A stretch of 64,000 bases of DNA from Pandoraea terrae. GTDB taxonomy: Bacteria > Pseudomonadota > Gammaproteobacteria > Burkholderiales > Burkholderiaceae. The notes under the pieces were generated by a model. The model saw only the letters and a list, made by a program, of their open reading frames with translations. It had not been told where the DNA came from and ran no database searches. The translations under genes and the position numbers were made by a program. The first letter of the stretch is position 1; each line of letters begins with the position of its first letter. The stretch covers positions 62,001-126,000 of the forward strand of contig NZ_CABPRZ010000014.1 of the NCBI RefSeq assembly GCF_902459695.1, read 5' to 3'. Below, piece by piece: positions 8,769-17,668 of the stretch.

Positions 8769-8820
8769 TCGCGCGTACGTGCACCCGGCGCGCCCAGCGC
8801 GCCTGGCAAACGCATGAAAC

Positions 8821-8857
8821 AAAAGCCCTGCGGGTTCATTGAACCCGCAGGGCTTTT
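8821..8857. terminator. Bidirectional terminator between helicase and pip
   Basis: A 17-bp perfect stem (left arm starts AAAAGCCCTGCGGG) with a 3-base loop ATT and A/T runs on both sides, so it can stop transcription of both convergent genes. It lies 53 bp after the helicase stop and 41 bp from the pip stop. Confidence 0.88.
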
Positions 8858-8897
8858 GCGTTTTCCGCTGTCATGCGGTCGTTACACCATCACGACC

Positions 8898-9941
<1,044 letters not shown>

Positions 9942-10014
9942 TCAGTGTAACCCGGCCGGCCCGGCAAAGTACGCGAGCCCCTGCGGCAACCCGCCCGGTT
10001 TTCCGGCGCATGAA

Positions 10015-10046
10015 GAAAGGCGGCCGTGTCGCCACCGCCGCCTTTC
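10015..10046 (-). terminator. Probable terminator of aceB
   Basis: A 10-bp perfect stem (GAAAGGCGGC at 10015-10024 with GCCGCCTTTC at 10037-10046) lies 28 bp beyond the aceB stop. In the minus direction the stem ends in CCTTTCTTC, a modest pyrimidine tract. A 12-base loop makes it weaker than the other terminators in this window. Confidence 0.6.
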
Positions 10047-10074
10047 ATCGCGTGAGTCGGGCGCGCGCCGCCGC

Positions 10075-11661
10075 TCAGACTTCCTCGTATAACGGCAACG
10101 TCAGGAATTCGACGAAATCTTCGCCAATGCACATCTGCTCGAAGATTTGCGCGGCGCGGTCATACGTCGACGCGGGCTGGCCGACGAATGCCTTCACCTT
10201 GACCAACTCATCGGCGATGAGGCCCTGCACAAGCGCGGCCGTCACCTTGCGACCATCTTCCAGATGGCCCTTCGGCGAACGGATCCACTGCCACACTTGC
10301 GAGCGCGAAATTTCCGCCGTCGCCGCGTCTTCCATCAGATTGTGGATCGGCACGCAACCGTTGCCTGCCAGCCACGAACCCAGATAGTGAATGCCGACGT
10401 TGATATTGCCGCGCAGGCCCGCTTCGGTGATCGGCGTTTCCGGACGGAAGTCGAGCAGGTCCTTGCCCGCCACATCGACGTCGTCGCGTTGCTTGCCGAT
10501 CTGGTTCGGCGCGTCGCCCAGCACTTTCACGAATTCCTCCATCGCCACCGGCACGAGCCCGGGATGAGCGACCCAGCCGCCGTCGTAACCGTCGGTAGCA
10601 TCGCGCGCCTTGTCGCTGCGAATGCCGATCATGGCGCGCTCGTTCGCGGCCGCATCGTGCTTGATCGGAATCAATGCGCTCATGCCGCCGATGGCCGGGG
10701 CACCGCGGCGATGGCACGTCTTGAGCAGCAACAGCGCATAGGCGCGCATGAACGGCACCGTCATCGTGATCCGGCCCCGGTCGGCCAGGCAGAAATCGCG
10801 GTCGGCCTTGAACTTCTTGATGCACGAAAAGATATAGTCCCAACGGCCTGCGTTCAAACCCGCGCTGTGTTCGCGCAGCTCAAAGAGGATTTCGTCCATT
10901 TCGAATGCGGCGAGGATCGTCTCGACGAGCACCGTTGCCTTGATCGTGCCTTGCGCCATGCCGAGTTCGTTCTGCGCCAGCACGAACGCGTCGTTCCACA
11001 GGCGCGCCTCAAGATGGCTCTCGAGTTTCGGCAGGTAGTAGTACGGACCGAAACCGCGCGACAGGGCTTCATTCGCATTGTGGAAGAAGTGCAGTCCGAA
11101 ATCGAACAGGCCGCCCGACACGCGCTGGCCGTCGACGAAAACATGCTTTTCATCCAGATGCCAGCCGCGCGGGCGCACGATGAGCGTCGCGGTCCTCTCG
11201 TTCAGACGATATTGCTTGCCGTTCTGTTCGAGGCTGATGGTCCCGCGCACGGCGTCGCGCACGTTGATCTGGCCGTCGATCTGGTTGTGCCAGTTCGGCG
11301 TATTCGAATCCTCGAAGTCCGTCATGTAGCTGTCGGCACCCGAGTTCAGCGCATTGATGATCATCTTGCGCTCGACCGGGCCGGTGATTTCCACGCGCCG
11401 GCATTCCAGCGCCTTCGGCAGCGGCGCAATGCGCCAGTCGCCCGTGCGGATTGCGCGCGTTTCCGGCAGGAAGTCGGGGGCTTCACCTGCATCGAGACGC
11501 CGGGTACGCTCGGCGCGGGCGGCCAGCAATGCCTGGCGGCGTGCTTCGAATGCACGGTGCAGCTTCGCGACAAAGGCCAGCGCCTCGGTCGTCAGAATGG
11601 TTTCGTGGTGGGGGGCAATGTCGGCCTTGATTTCCACGCCGGCAGGCAACGTGAGCGCCAT
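10075..11661 (-). CDS. aceB: Malate synthase A
   Basis: Condenses glyoxylate with acetyl-CoA to malate, the second step of the glyoxylate shunt. The 528 residues match the malate synthase A type (not the roughly 720-residue G type). Seen: FEDSNTPNWHNQIDGQ, KATVLVETILAAFEMDEI, RWDYIFSCIKKF and the C-terminal RSDKARDATDGYDGGWVAHP. ATG 11661 follows AGGAG by 5 bases, the same ribosome-site layout as aceA. A haloacid dehalogenase gene lies 67 bp upstream in the same direction and may be co-transcribed. Confidence 0.96.
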   Translation of the reverse strand: MALTLPAGVEIKADIAPHHETILTTEALAFVAKLHRAFEARRQALLAARAERTRRLDAGEAPDFLPETRAIRTGDWRIAPLPKALECRRVEITGPVERKMIINALNSGADSYMTDFEDSNTPNWHNQIDGQINVRDAVRGTISLEQNGKQYRLNERTATLIVRPRGWHLDEKHVFVDGQRVSGGLFDFGLHFFHNANEALSRGFGPYYYLPKLESHLEARLWNDAFVLAQNELGMAQGTIKATVLVETILAAFEMDEILFELREHSAGLNAGRWDYIFSCIKKFKADRDFCLADRGRITMTVPFMRAYALLLLKTCHRRGAPAIGGMSALIPIKHDAAANERAMIGIRSDKARDATDGYDGGWVAHPGLVPVAMEEFVKVLGDAPNQIGKQRDDVDVAGKDLLDFRPETPITEAGLRGNINVGIHYLGSWLAGNGCVPIHNLMEDAATAEISRSQVWQWIRSPKGHLEDGRKVTAALVQGLIADELVKVKAFVGQPASTYDRAAQIFEQMCIGEDFVEFLTLPLYEEV

Positions 11662-11728
11662 GGGATCTCCTGAATCTTGTTAGGGGTGAAACATTACGAC
11701 ACGCGCCGAGGGCATGCATGTAGGGGCT

Positions 11729-12442
11729 TCATGCGCGTGCCGTGCCTTGCGATTCGACGAAACGCTGCAAATCGCGCATGTCGCGCCCCATCCCTTGCGG
11801 CGTGACGCCGAGTTGTTCGACCGGCAGGCCGGCCCGATTGACCCAGAAGGTCACGTATCCGAACCAGGCCGCGCCGGCCACGTCCCAGCCATTGCTGGAG
11901 ACAAAAACGATTTCCTCTGCCTTCAGGCCGAACGCCTTCGTGCCAAGCTGATACGCCTCGGGGGCAGTCTTGTATTTGCGGACCACGTCGACGGACAGGA
12001 CATGGTCGAACATGTCCCGCATGCCCGCGCTCTTCAGGCCGATATCGAGCATCCGGGGATCGCCGTTCGACAGGACCGCCAGCCCCAAACCGGCCGCGCG
12101 CAACGCGCGCAGCACCGGCAGATTCTCCGGAAACGCGGACAGGCAGGTGTATTCATCCATCAGCCGCTTCTCTGCCACGGGCGAGAGCGTCAGGCGCAGG
12201 CTCGCCGCGGCGTAACGCAACGCATCCGCGGTGATATCCCAGAACGGCCGATAGTGCTCGCCGCGCGGACTCGAAAGCGTGCGCAACTGCGTGTATTCGA
12301 TCTGTTTGGTGCGCCACAACGCCGCCAGCGCCGCCCCTTGACCGGGAAACAGCTGCTCGGCCGCCGCCGCTACGGAGTACACGTCGAACAACGTGCCGTA
12401 CGCGTCGAAAATCACTGCCTTGGGCGAGTTATCAGATGGCAT
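11729..12442 (-). CDS. Type II (S)-2-haloacid dehalogenase (HAD superfamily)
   Basis: HAD hydrolase predicted to replace the halogen of short 2-haloacids with hydroxyl. The 237 residues carry the nucleophile motif FDAYGTLFDV (Asp13), Arg44 in LWRTKQIEYTQLR, LSNGDP, the lysine in KYKTAPEAYQLG and SSNGWDVAGAAWFG, which together distinguish haloacid dehalogenases from generic HAD phosphatases. It reads toward aceB with 67 bp between them, and diverges from a LysR gene. Glycolate from chloroacetate could be oxidised to glyoxylate and used by AceB, but no glycolate oxidase is in the window and the true substrate is not shown. Confidence 0.85.
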   Translation of the reverse strand: MPSDNSPKAVIFDAYGTLFDVYSVAAAAEQLFPGQGAALAALWRTKQIEYTQLRTLSSPRGEHYRPFWDITADALRYAAASLRLTLSPVAEKRLMDEYTCLSAFPENLPVLRALRAAGLGLAVLSNGDPRMLDIGLKSAGMRDMFDHVLSVDVVRKYKTAPEAYQLGTKAFGLKAEEIVFVSSNGWDVAGAAWFGYVTFWVNRAGLPVEQLGVTPQGMGRDMRDLQRFVESQGTARA

Positions 12443-12472
12443 GGCTTAGGTATAGCTTGTTTTTACCGCCCG

Positions 12473-12500
12473 ATTGTATTATTTATAAATGGAGTTACAA
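12473..12500 (-). promoter_or_regulatory. Candidate promoter of the haloacid dehalogenase-aceB unit
   Basis: Reading leftward, TTGTAA (12500-12495) and TACAAT (12478-12473) are spaced 16 bp apart, within an unusually A/T-rich intergenic stretch. The 10-bp palindrome ATTTATAAAT (12481-12490) lies between the hexamers and could be part of a regulator site. On the opposite strand TATAGT at 12539-12544 is a possible -10 for the LysR gene. Confidence 0.4.
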
Positions 12501-12561
12501 AAGACCGCAAAGATCACTTTATTTTTTACTTTTTTCACTATAGTCGAGGGGTGACTGGCAC

Positions 12562-13530
12562 GTGGACCGCTTCAAACAGATCGAAACGTTCGTGGCCGTG
12601 GCGGCCAAAGGCGGCCTTTCCGCAGCGGCTGCCATGGAGGGCGTGGCGCCCGCCATCATCGGCCGGCGCATCGACGCGCTCGAAGCCCGGCTGGGTGTCA
12701 AGTTGCTGGTTCGCACCACACGGCGCGTGACGCTGACCTTCGAGGGTTCGTCGTTTCTCGAAGACTGCCAGCGAATCCTGAACGAGATGCACAACGCGGA
12801 AGCCACGGTTTCGGCCGGCGGGGTCAAGGCCAGCGGTCATCTGCGCGTGACCGCGCCGGCGGGATTCGGCCGGCGCCACGTTGCCCCGATGCTGCCGGGA
12901 TTCATCGCGGCGCATCCGGACGTGACCGTCACGCTCGACCTGTCCGACCGGTTGGTCGATCTCATCAACGAAGGGTTCGATTGCGCCGTGCGGCTCGGTG
13001 AATTGCCCGATTCGAGTCTCGTGTCGCTGCGTCTTGGCGAAAACCGGCGTGTGTGCGTGGGCGCGCCTTCGTATCTCGCTCGCTGCGGCCAGCCGGAATC
13101 GCTCGAGGATCTGGCACGTCACAACTGCCTCGCCTTCGGCGCGAGCGCCAACCAGCAGCGCGGCTGGACGTTCTCGCAAAACGGCAAGGTCGTCATCACG
13201 CGTGTGTCGGGCACGCTCGAATGCACGGACGGCGCCGTCCTGCATGAGTGGTGTCTGGAAGGCCAAGGGCTGGCATGGCGCTCGTGGTGGGAAGTGGGCG
13301 ACGATATCCGGCAAGGCCGCCTGGTCACCGTGCTCGACCAATTCGCTGCCCCGCCGATCGGCATTCACGCCGTTTTTCCCCAACGCAAGCACTTGCCACT
13401 GCGCGTGCGCCTGTTCATCGATCATCTCAAGCACCACTACGGCAATCCCGGCTATTGGAACGACGTGGCGGCGCCAGCACCCCTTGGTCAGGCATCCCAA
13501 TCGATCGCCAGTCCGTACCCGGTACCCTGA
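12562..13530 (+). CDS. LysR-family transcriptional regulator
   Basis: N-terminal winged helix (residues 1-60, MDRFKQIETFV... with the RRIDALEARLGVKLLVRTTR recognition/wing segment) followed by a substrate-binding domain to about residue 295. 322 residues in total, with a short extra C-terminal tail rich in Pro/Ala/Ser. It starts with GTG at 12562 and diverges from the haloacid dehalogenase gene, the usual arrangement of a LysR regulator with its target. It is strikingly similar to the LysR protein at 49958-50869: same first 11 residues, shared GRRIDALE, HNCLAF and RVRLFID. The inducer is unknown; glyoxylate-related control is an inference from context. Confidence 0.9.
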   Translation: MDRFKQIETFVAVAAKGGLSAAAAMEGVAPAIIGRRIDALEARLGVKLLVRTTRRVTLTFEGSSFLEDCQRILNEMHNAEATVSAGGVKASGHLRVTAPAGFGRRHVAPMLPGFIAAHPDVTVTLDLSDRLVDLINEGFDCAVRLGELPDSSLVSLRLGENRRVCVGAPSYLARCGQPESLEDLARHNCLAFGASANQQRGWTFSQNGKVVITRVSGTLECTDGAVLHEWCLEGQGLAWRSWWEVGDDIRQGRLVTVLDQFAAPPIGIHAVFPQRKHLPLRVRLFIDHLKHHYGNPGYWNDVAAPAPLGQASQSIASPYPVP

Positions 13531-13555
13531 TCGCCGGATGCACGCAGCGCGCGCC

Positions 13556-13574
13556 ACGGGGGTTAACCCCCCGT
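13556..13574 (+). terminator. Possible terminator or hairpin after the LysR gene
   Basis: ACGGGGG, loop TTAA, then CCCCCCGT, a near-perfect inverted repeat with one bulged C, lies 26 bp after the LysR stop. It is followed only by TGTTGTTG, so the U-tract is weak. Confidence 0.3.
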
Positions 13575-13669
13575 TGTTGCGACGCGCCAAATCCTGAAGA
13601 ATCAAGGGGCTACAAACAAGGAACTAAAATCAAGTTGTCATTCTGGCCATGCAACCTGCGGGAGGTCAT

Positions 13670-14107
13670 ATGCTGTTCACTCATATCCTCTTACCCACCG
13701 ACGGCTCGGAGTTGTCTGCCAAGGCCATTACCGGCGGACTCGAACTGGCCCGCGCCCTCGGCGCCAAAGTGACCGGCTACTGCTGTCTCGCCGAATATCC
13801 CTACTCGCCTTTCAGCGAGTACGTCCTCGAAGCCCCTTCCACGTTCAGTGAACGCATCGCGCAGGAAGCCGCGGCCCATCTCGACCGCCTGGCCGAAAAG
13901 GCTGCCGCGGCCGGTGTGCCCTTCGATCGCGATACCTCGACATTCCCCGCGCCCTACCTCGGCATTATCGACGCCGCAGAACGGCATCGTTGCGACGTCA
14001 TCCTGATGGCCTCTCACGGCCGGCGCGGCTTGACAAGCCTGTTGCTCGGCAGCGAAACGCAACGCGTGCTCGTGCACTCGAAGATTCCGGTGCTCGTGTA
14101 CCGGTAA
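13670..14107 (+). CDS. Universal stress protein, UspA family
   Basis: Small cytoplasmic nucleotide-binding protein induced by stress. The 145 residues form a single Usp domain: N-terminal FTHILLPTDGSELSAKA and the C-terminal ATP-binding pattern ASHGRRGLTSLLLGSET (G-x2-G-x9-G-S/T type), suggesting an ATP-binding rather than UspA-type non-binding member. ATG 13670 follows GGAGG at 13661-13665; an in-frame ATG seven codons earlier (13649) has no such site. It stands between the LysR gene and the convergent aceA gene and is probably transcribed alone. Confidence 0.92.
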   Translation: MLFTHILLPTDGSELSAKAITGGLELARALGAKVTGYCCLAEYPYSPFSEYVLEAPSTFSERIAQEAAAHLDRLAEKAAAAGVPFDRDTSTFPAPYLGIIDAAERHRCDVILMASHGRRGLTSLLLGSETQRVLVHSKIPVLVYR

Positions 14108-14201
14108 TGCGCGGTGAGCCCGCAGATGTGAAAACGCCGTCCTGGCGGCACGCCACCTGCGGGATCGCCACGGGGGACGCGCCGGGGACGGCGTCGTGCG
14201 C

Positions 14202-15512
14202 TCAGTCGTCGGCAGCGTCGTCGAAGAACTGTTCGTCTTCCGTCGAGCCCTTCAGCGCGGTCGTCGATGCATCGCGCTCGATCGTCTGCGTCACGGCATC
14301 GAAGTAACCGGTGCCGACTTCGCGCTGATGCTTCACGGCCGTGAAGCCCTTTTCGGCTGCGGCGAATTCCGCTTCCTGCAATTCGACGAAGGCGCTCATC
14401 TGACGGCGGGCATAGCCGTGTGCCAGATTGAACATCGAGTAGTTCAGGCTATGGAAGCCGGCCAGCGTGATGAACTGGAATTTGTAGCCCATGGCGCCCA
14501 GTTCCTTCTGGAACTTCGCGATAGTGGCATCGTCGAGATTCTTCTTCCAGTTGAACGACGGCGAGCAGTTATACGAGAGCATCTTGTCCGGAAACTGCTT
14601 GTGGATGCCTTCAGCGAACTTCTTCGCGAACTCGAGATCCGGCTTGCCCGTTTCGCACCACACGAGGTCGACGTACGGCGCGTACGCGAGGCCGCGCGAA
14701 ATCGCCTGGTCGAGACCGTTGCGCGTGCGGTAGAACCCTTCGATGGTGCGCTCGCCGGTGCAAAACGGCTGGTCGTTCGGATCGACGTCAGCCGTCAACA
14801 GGTCGGCCGCTTCCGCGTCGGTACGTGCGATCAGCACGGTCGGCACGCCCAGCACGTCGGCCGCCAGACGCGCGGCAACGAGCTTCGCCACGGCTTCCCG
14901 CGTCGGCACGAGCACCTTGCCGCCCATGTGACCGCACTTCTTGACCGAGGCCAGCTGATCTTCGAAGTGCACGCCGGCAGCGCCCGCTTCGACCATCGAT
15001 TTCATCAGTTCGAACGCGTTGAGCACGCCGCCGAAACCGGCCTCTGCATCGGCCACGATCGGCGCGAAGTAATCGACGAACCCCTCGTCGCCCGGATTCT
15101 TGCCCTCCGACCACTGGATCTGGTCCGCGCGCGTGAGCGTGTTGTTAATGCGGCGCACGACGCTCGGCACCGAGTTCGCCGGATACAGCGACTGGTCGGG
15201 GTACATTTCGCCGGCCAGATTGGCGTCGCCCGCGACCTGCCAGCCCGACAGGTAGATGGCTTCGAGACCGGCCTTCACTTGCTGCATGGCCTGGTTGCCG
15301 GTCAGCGCGCCGAGCGCGTTGACGAACGGCTTGGTCGTAACCGATGCCCACAGGCGTTCCGCGCCACGGCGTGCAAGCGTGAGTTCGGGTTGGAGCGAGC
15401 CACGCAGGCGCACCACGTCTTCGGCGGTGTAGCCGCGCTTGATGCCCTTCCAGCGCGGATTGGTGGCCCAGTCTTGCTCGAGTTGCTGCACTTGTTGTTG
15501 ACGCGACGTCAT
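14202..15512 (-). CDS. aceA: Isocitrate lyase
   Basis: Cleaves isocitrate to glyoxylate and succinate, the first glyoxylate-shunt reaction. The 436-residue length matches the short enterobacterial type. The catalytic loop motif KKCGHMGGK is intact, with [11 protein letters not shown] and [12 protein letters not shown] typical of the family. ATG 15512 follows AGGAG at good spacing; an upstream in-frame start would add 21 residues without family similarity. Upstream (15513-15800) lies a long A/T-rich control region. The partner aceB lies about 2.5 kb away with three genes between them, so the two shunt genes are in separate transcription units. Confidence 0.97.
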   Translation of the reverse strand: MTSRQQQVQQLEQDWATNPRWKGIKRGYTAEDVVRLRGSLQPELTLARRGAERLWASVTTKPFVNALGALTGNQAMQQVKAGLEAIYLSGWQVAGDANLAGEMYPDQSLYPANSVPSVVRRINNTLTRADQIQWSEGKNPGDEGFVDYFAPIVADAEAGFGGVLNAFELMKSMVEAGAAGVHFEDQLASVKKCGHMGGKVLVPTREAVAKLVAARLAADVLGVPTVLIARTDAEAADLLTADVDPNDQPFCTGERTIEGFYRTRNGLDQAISRGLAYAPYVDLVWCETGKPDLEFAKKFAEGIHKQFPDKMLSYNCSPSFNWKKNLDDATIAKFQKELGAMGYKFQFITLAGFHSLNYSMFNLAHGYARRQMSAFVELQEAEFAAAEKGFTAVKHQREVGTGYFDAVTQTIERDASTTALKGSTEDEQFFDDAADD

Positions 15513-15800
15513 GGCGATCTCCTGATTCCTGAAGGATAAAAGCAACGCTTGAACCTGGCGCTGCGCGGCACTCACCGGGTCGGTGGCAGTGCCAGATCGG
15601 CAGGTCTTGTATAAGAGTCTAGTGATTTCTTATGCGACGCAACAGGACGAATCGCCACTTGTTGTTAAGATATTTATATATAAAAATCAATTACTTGAAA
15701 CACTAATTCCTCAATATGAAACGATGACTCCTCTCATGAAATCTCGCCGTTGTGCCAAGCAGCGCAAATTTTTATGGACCAAAACATCTTTCCGCATTAT
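15513..15800. promoter_or_regulatory. A/T-rich region upstream of aceA
   Basis: No gene is supported here. The stretch from about 15655 to 15720 is much more A/T-rich than its surroundings (runs such as TATTTATATATAAAAATC), as expected for a strongly regulated promoter of aceA read leftward. Several -10-like hexamers exist (for example TTATAC read leftward near 15606-15611), but none pairs with a clear -35, so no single promoter is called. Confidence 0.35.
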
Positions 15801-15833
15801 GAAAAATGACCGGTAACGCGCGTTACCGGTCAT
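15801..15833 (-). terminator. Terminator of the EamA transporter gene; 28-bp perfect palindrome
   Basis: Bases 15806-15833 form a perfect palindrome, each arm being ATGACCGGTAACGC or its complement. Read leftward it is followed by TTTTTC, giving a rho-independent terminator about 52 bp past the EamA stop. The stem has no bases left over for a loop except by opening the central GCGC. Confidence 0.7.
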
Positions 15834-15884
15834 CCTGGAAAACGGGGGATGGCACCGTCGCCGAGGCGCGCGATTGCCGCCGCG

Positions 15885-16820
15885 TCAGCGCACGGCATTC
15901 CCGCTGGGCGATTGGGTCGCCGGAATCGGCTTCGCAGCCGTTTTCGGCGGTTTGCAGACCAGCCAGACGGCCAACGCAATCAGGCACCCGCCGCCGAGGT
16001 GCGCCAAGGTCACGGGTTCGCCGAGGAACAGCGCGCCCCACAGCACGCCGAACGGCGGAATCAGGAACGTCACCGTGAGCGAGCGAAGCGGTCCGAGGTC
16101 GGCGATGAGCTTGAAGAAGATGGCATAGGCGAGCGCGCTGCATATCAACCCCAGCGCTGCCATCGCCGCCCAAACGCCAGCATCGGCGTGACCGGGTGAC
16201 GGTGACGCATAGGAAACGAATGCAAAGAACGGCAGCAACGCGAGTGTGGCCCCGACTTGGCTTCCGAATGCCACGAGCTTGGCATCGAGGCCGCCGCGCT
16301 CGGTGATCCAGCGCCTTGTCAGGAAGCCGGCCAGACCATAACAGGCGGTGGCGACGAGGCAGGCCAAGGCGCCCAGCAGGACCGGGCCGGTCAGCGCCAC
16401 CGGCCCCGCGCGCGTGAGCACGGCGACGCCGGCCAGGCCGAGTATCACGCCGCCGGCCTTGGCGCCGGTCAGACGTTCACGGAAGAACAATGCGCCAATG
16501 AGGACGCCCATCATCGGGGTCGTGGCATTGAAGATGGCGGAATAGCCTGCCGGCAGCACGCGTGCGGCCAGGCAGTACATGACGAACGGGATGCCCGAGT
16601 TGATGACGCCGAGCATCATTGCGGCAGGCAGCATGCCTTTGAACTTCCATCGTACACGCAGGACCGCGAGGATCGCCGCGAGTCCGATGGCGCCGAGGCC
16701 GACGCGGAAGAATGCAGTTTGCAACGGCCCGAGCGCAGGCACGATGATGCGCATGAAGAGGAAGCTGGCGCCCCAGATGGCGGAGAGGAAAAGCAGACGG
16801 GCGATATCGGCAGGTTTCAT
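15885..16820 (-). CDS. EamA/DMT-family transporter
   Basis: Inner-membrane exporter or permease of the drug/metabolite transporter superfamily. The 311 residues contain about ten hydrophobic segments arranged as two EamA repeats; each repeat has a conserved feature (IWGASFLFMRIIVP near the N-terminus; LIPPFGVLWGALFLGEPVT in the second half). ATG 16820 gives the usual MKPADIARLLFLSAIWG start; another in-frame ATG lies 7 codons upstream. Substrate cannot be told from the sequence. Its own terminator follows, and 105 bp separate it from the cyclotransferase gene upstream. Confidence 0.88.
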   Translation of the reverse strand: MKPADIARLLFLSAIWGASFLFMRIIVPALGPLQTAFFRVGLGAIGLAAILAVLRVRWKFKGMLPAAMMLGVINSGIPFVMYCLAARVLPAGYSAIFNATTPMMGVLIGALFFRERLTGAKAGGVILGLAGVAVLTRAGPVALTGPVLLGALACLVATACYGLAGFLTRRWITERGGLDAKLVAFGSQVGATLALLPFFAFVSYASPSPGHADAGVWAAMAALGLICSALAYAIFFKLIADLGPLRSLTVTFLIPPFGVLWGALFLGEPVTLAHLGGGCLIALAVWLVCKPPKTAAKPIPATQSPSGNAVR

Positions 16821-16925
16821 GGAGATCTCAGTCACGAGCATTCAGGCTGCGATGGTCGCACAGCCGTCGAAGTTTCGCTGGCCGAAATCGGACATGCCGG
16901 CATCGCATGACGTGACCGGCCAGCC

Positions 16926-17345
16926 TTACCGCCCGTCGCGCTCGCGCCGATAACTGACCCAGTCTCCGCCGGCAATGCAGAGCAGGCCGTCGACCGCGGC
17001 TGCCGCGACCGGATAAACGATGCACGGATAGCGCGTGCCCTCGTACTCGATGTCATGCACCTCGCGCACGAACAAGCCCGCCTCGCCCGGATAAACTTCC
17101 TCGATCTCGTCGAGCACCGCCACCAGCGCATCGGCGATGCGATAGATTTCGCCGCATGTTCGCGCCCCGTCGTCCGACAGTACCAGTCCCGGATACGCGC
17201 CAAAATCGTACAGCCGCCCCGCGATCTGCGCCGCGCCCACTCGCGCCGGCGCCGGCAAACCGTGGCGCGCCGCCGCCCGCATCATGTCATTGGCCTCGCC
17301 GGTTCGCAGCGTGCCGTACACGAACACATACACCCCGCCGCTCAT
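16926..17345 (-). CDS. Gamma-glutamylcyclotransferase-like (AIG2/GGCT) protein
   Basis: The 139-residue GGCT-fold protein opens [16 protein letters not shown], the substrate-binding YGTLR loop of the family, and has acidic residues in [11 protein letters not shown], where the catalytic glutamate lies. GGCT-like enzymes cyclise gamma-glutamyl amines to 5-oxoproline; bacterial members are poorly characterised and the substrate is unknown. The start ATG at 17345 overlaps the stop of the upstream rraA remnant by 4 bases (ATGA), so translation is probably coupled to that remnant. The gene therefore may depend on the broken rraA for expression. Confidence 0.85.
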   Translation of the reverse strand: MSGGVYVFVYGTLRTGEANDMMRAAARHGLPAPARVGAAQIAGRLYDFGAYPGLVLSDDGARTCGEIYRIADALVAVLDEIEEVYPGEAGLFVREVHDIEYEGTRYPCIVYPVAAAAVDGLLCIAGGDWVSYRRERDGR

Positions 17346-17518
17346 GCCAGCGCCTCGCGCACCAGTGAATTGTCCCCGAACACCTTGAGCGTTACCGCCG
17401 GTCCCGAGAACCGTTGCGCCTTGCCAAAACGCAGGAAAACCGGCGGCAGTACGCGCAAACGGCCGTCCGACAAGGCAGCCCCATGGGCGTCGCAAAGATC
17501 AGTTGTCGCAAATGTCAT
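17342..17518 (-). pseudogene. rraA: Truncated rraA (RNase E regulator) remnant
   Basis: A 58-codon frame beginning [19 protein letters not shown] and continuing [20 protein letters not shown] then [11 protein letters not shown] before its stop. This matches the first third of RraA/menaquinone-methyltransferase-fold proteins (normally about 160 residues). In the family the sequence then continues into a GRVLVVDGGGS motif and the rest of the core; here it stops and the cyclotransferase gene begins in the same bases. Nothing resembling the missing two-thirds is seen in any frame around it. I read this as an internal deletion that left an N-terminal stub. The stub lacks the trimer core, so it is unlikely to inhibit RNase E. 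Confidence 0.8.
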
Positions 17519-17668
17519 CAGCAATATCCGAATAAATGAAACGCAACGTGCCCCTTCGCGGCGATCATAGCGTGGAACTGCCGTGTTGCCCACGCGCACA
17601 AAATCGGCACTACGCGTTGCGTGACGGCTGAATTACACTTATGAGATTCCATTTGTCGCGTCCACGCC

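Noticed and set aside
10147-11673. Long open frame opposite aceB
   Set aside because: Antisense shadow of malate synthase with biased composition and no ribosome site.
16257-16910. 217-codon frame opposite the EamA gene
   Set aside because: Translation is dominated by Ala/Gly/Glu/Arg/His and is the complement of a membrane protein gene.
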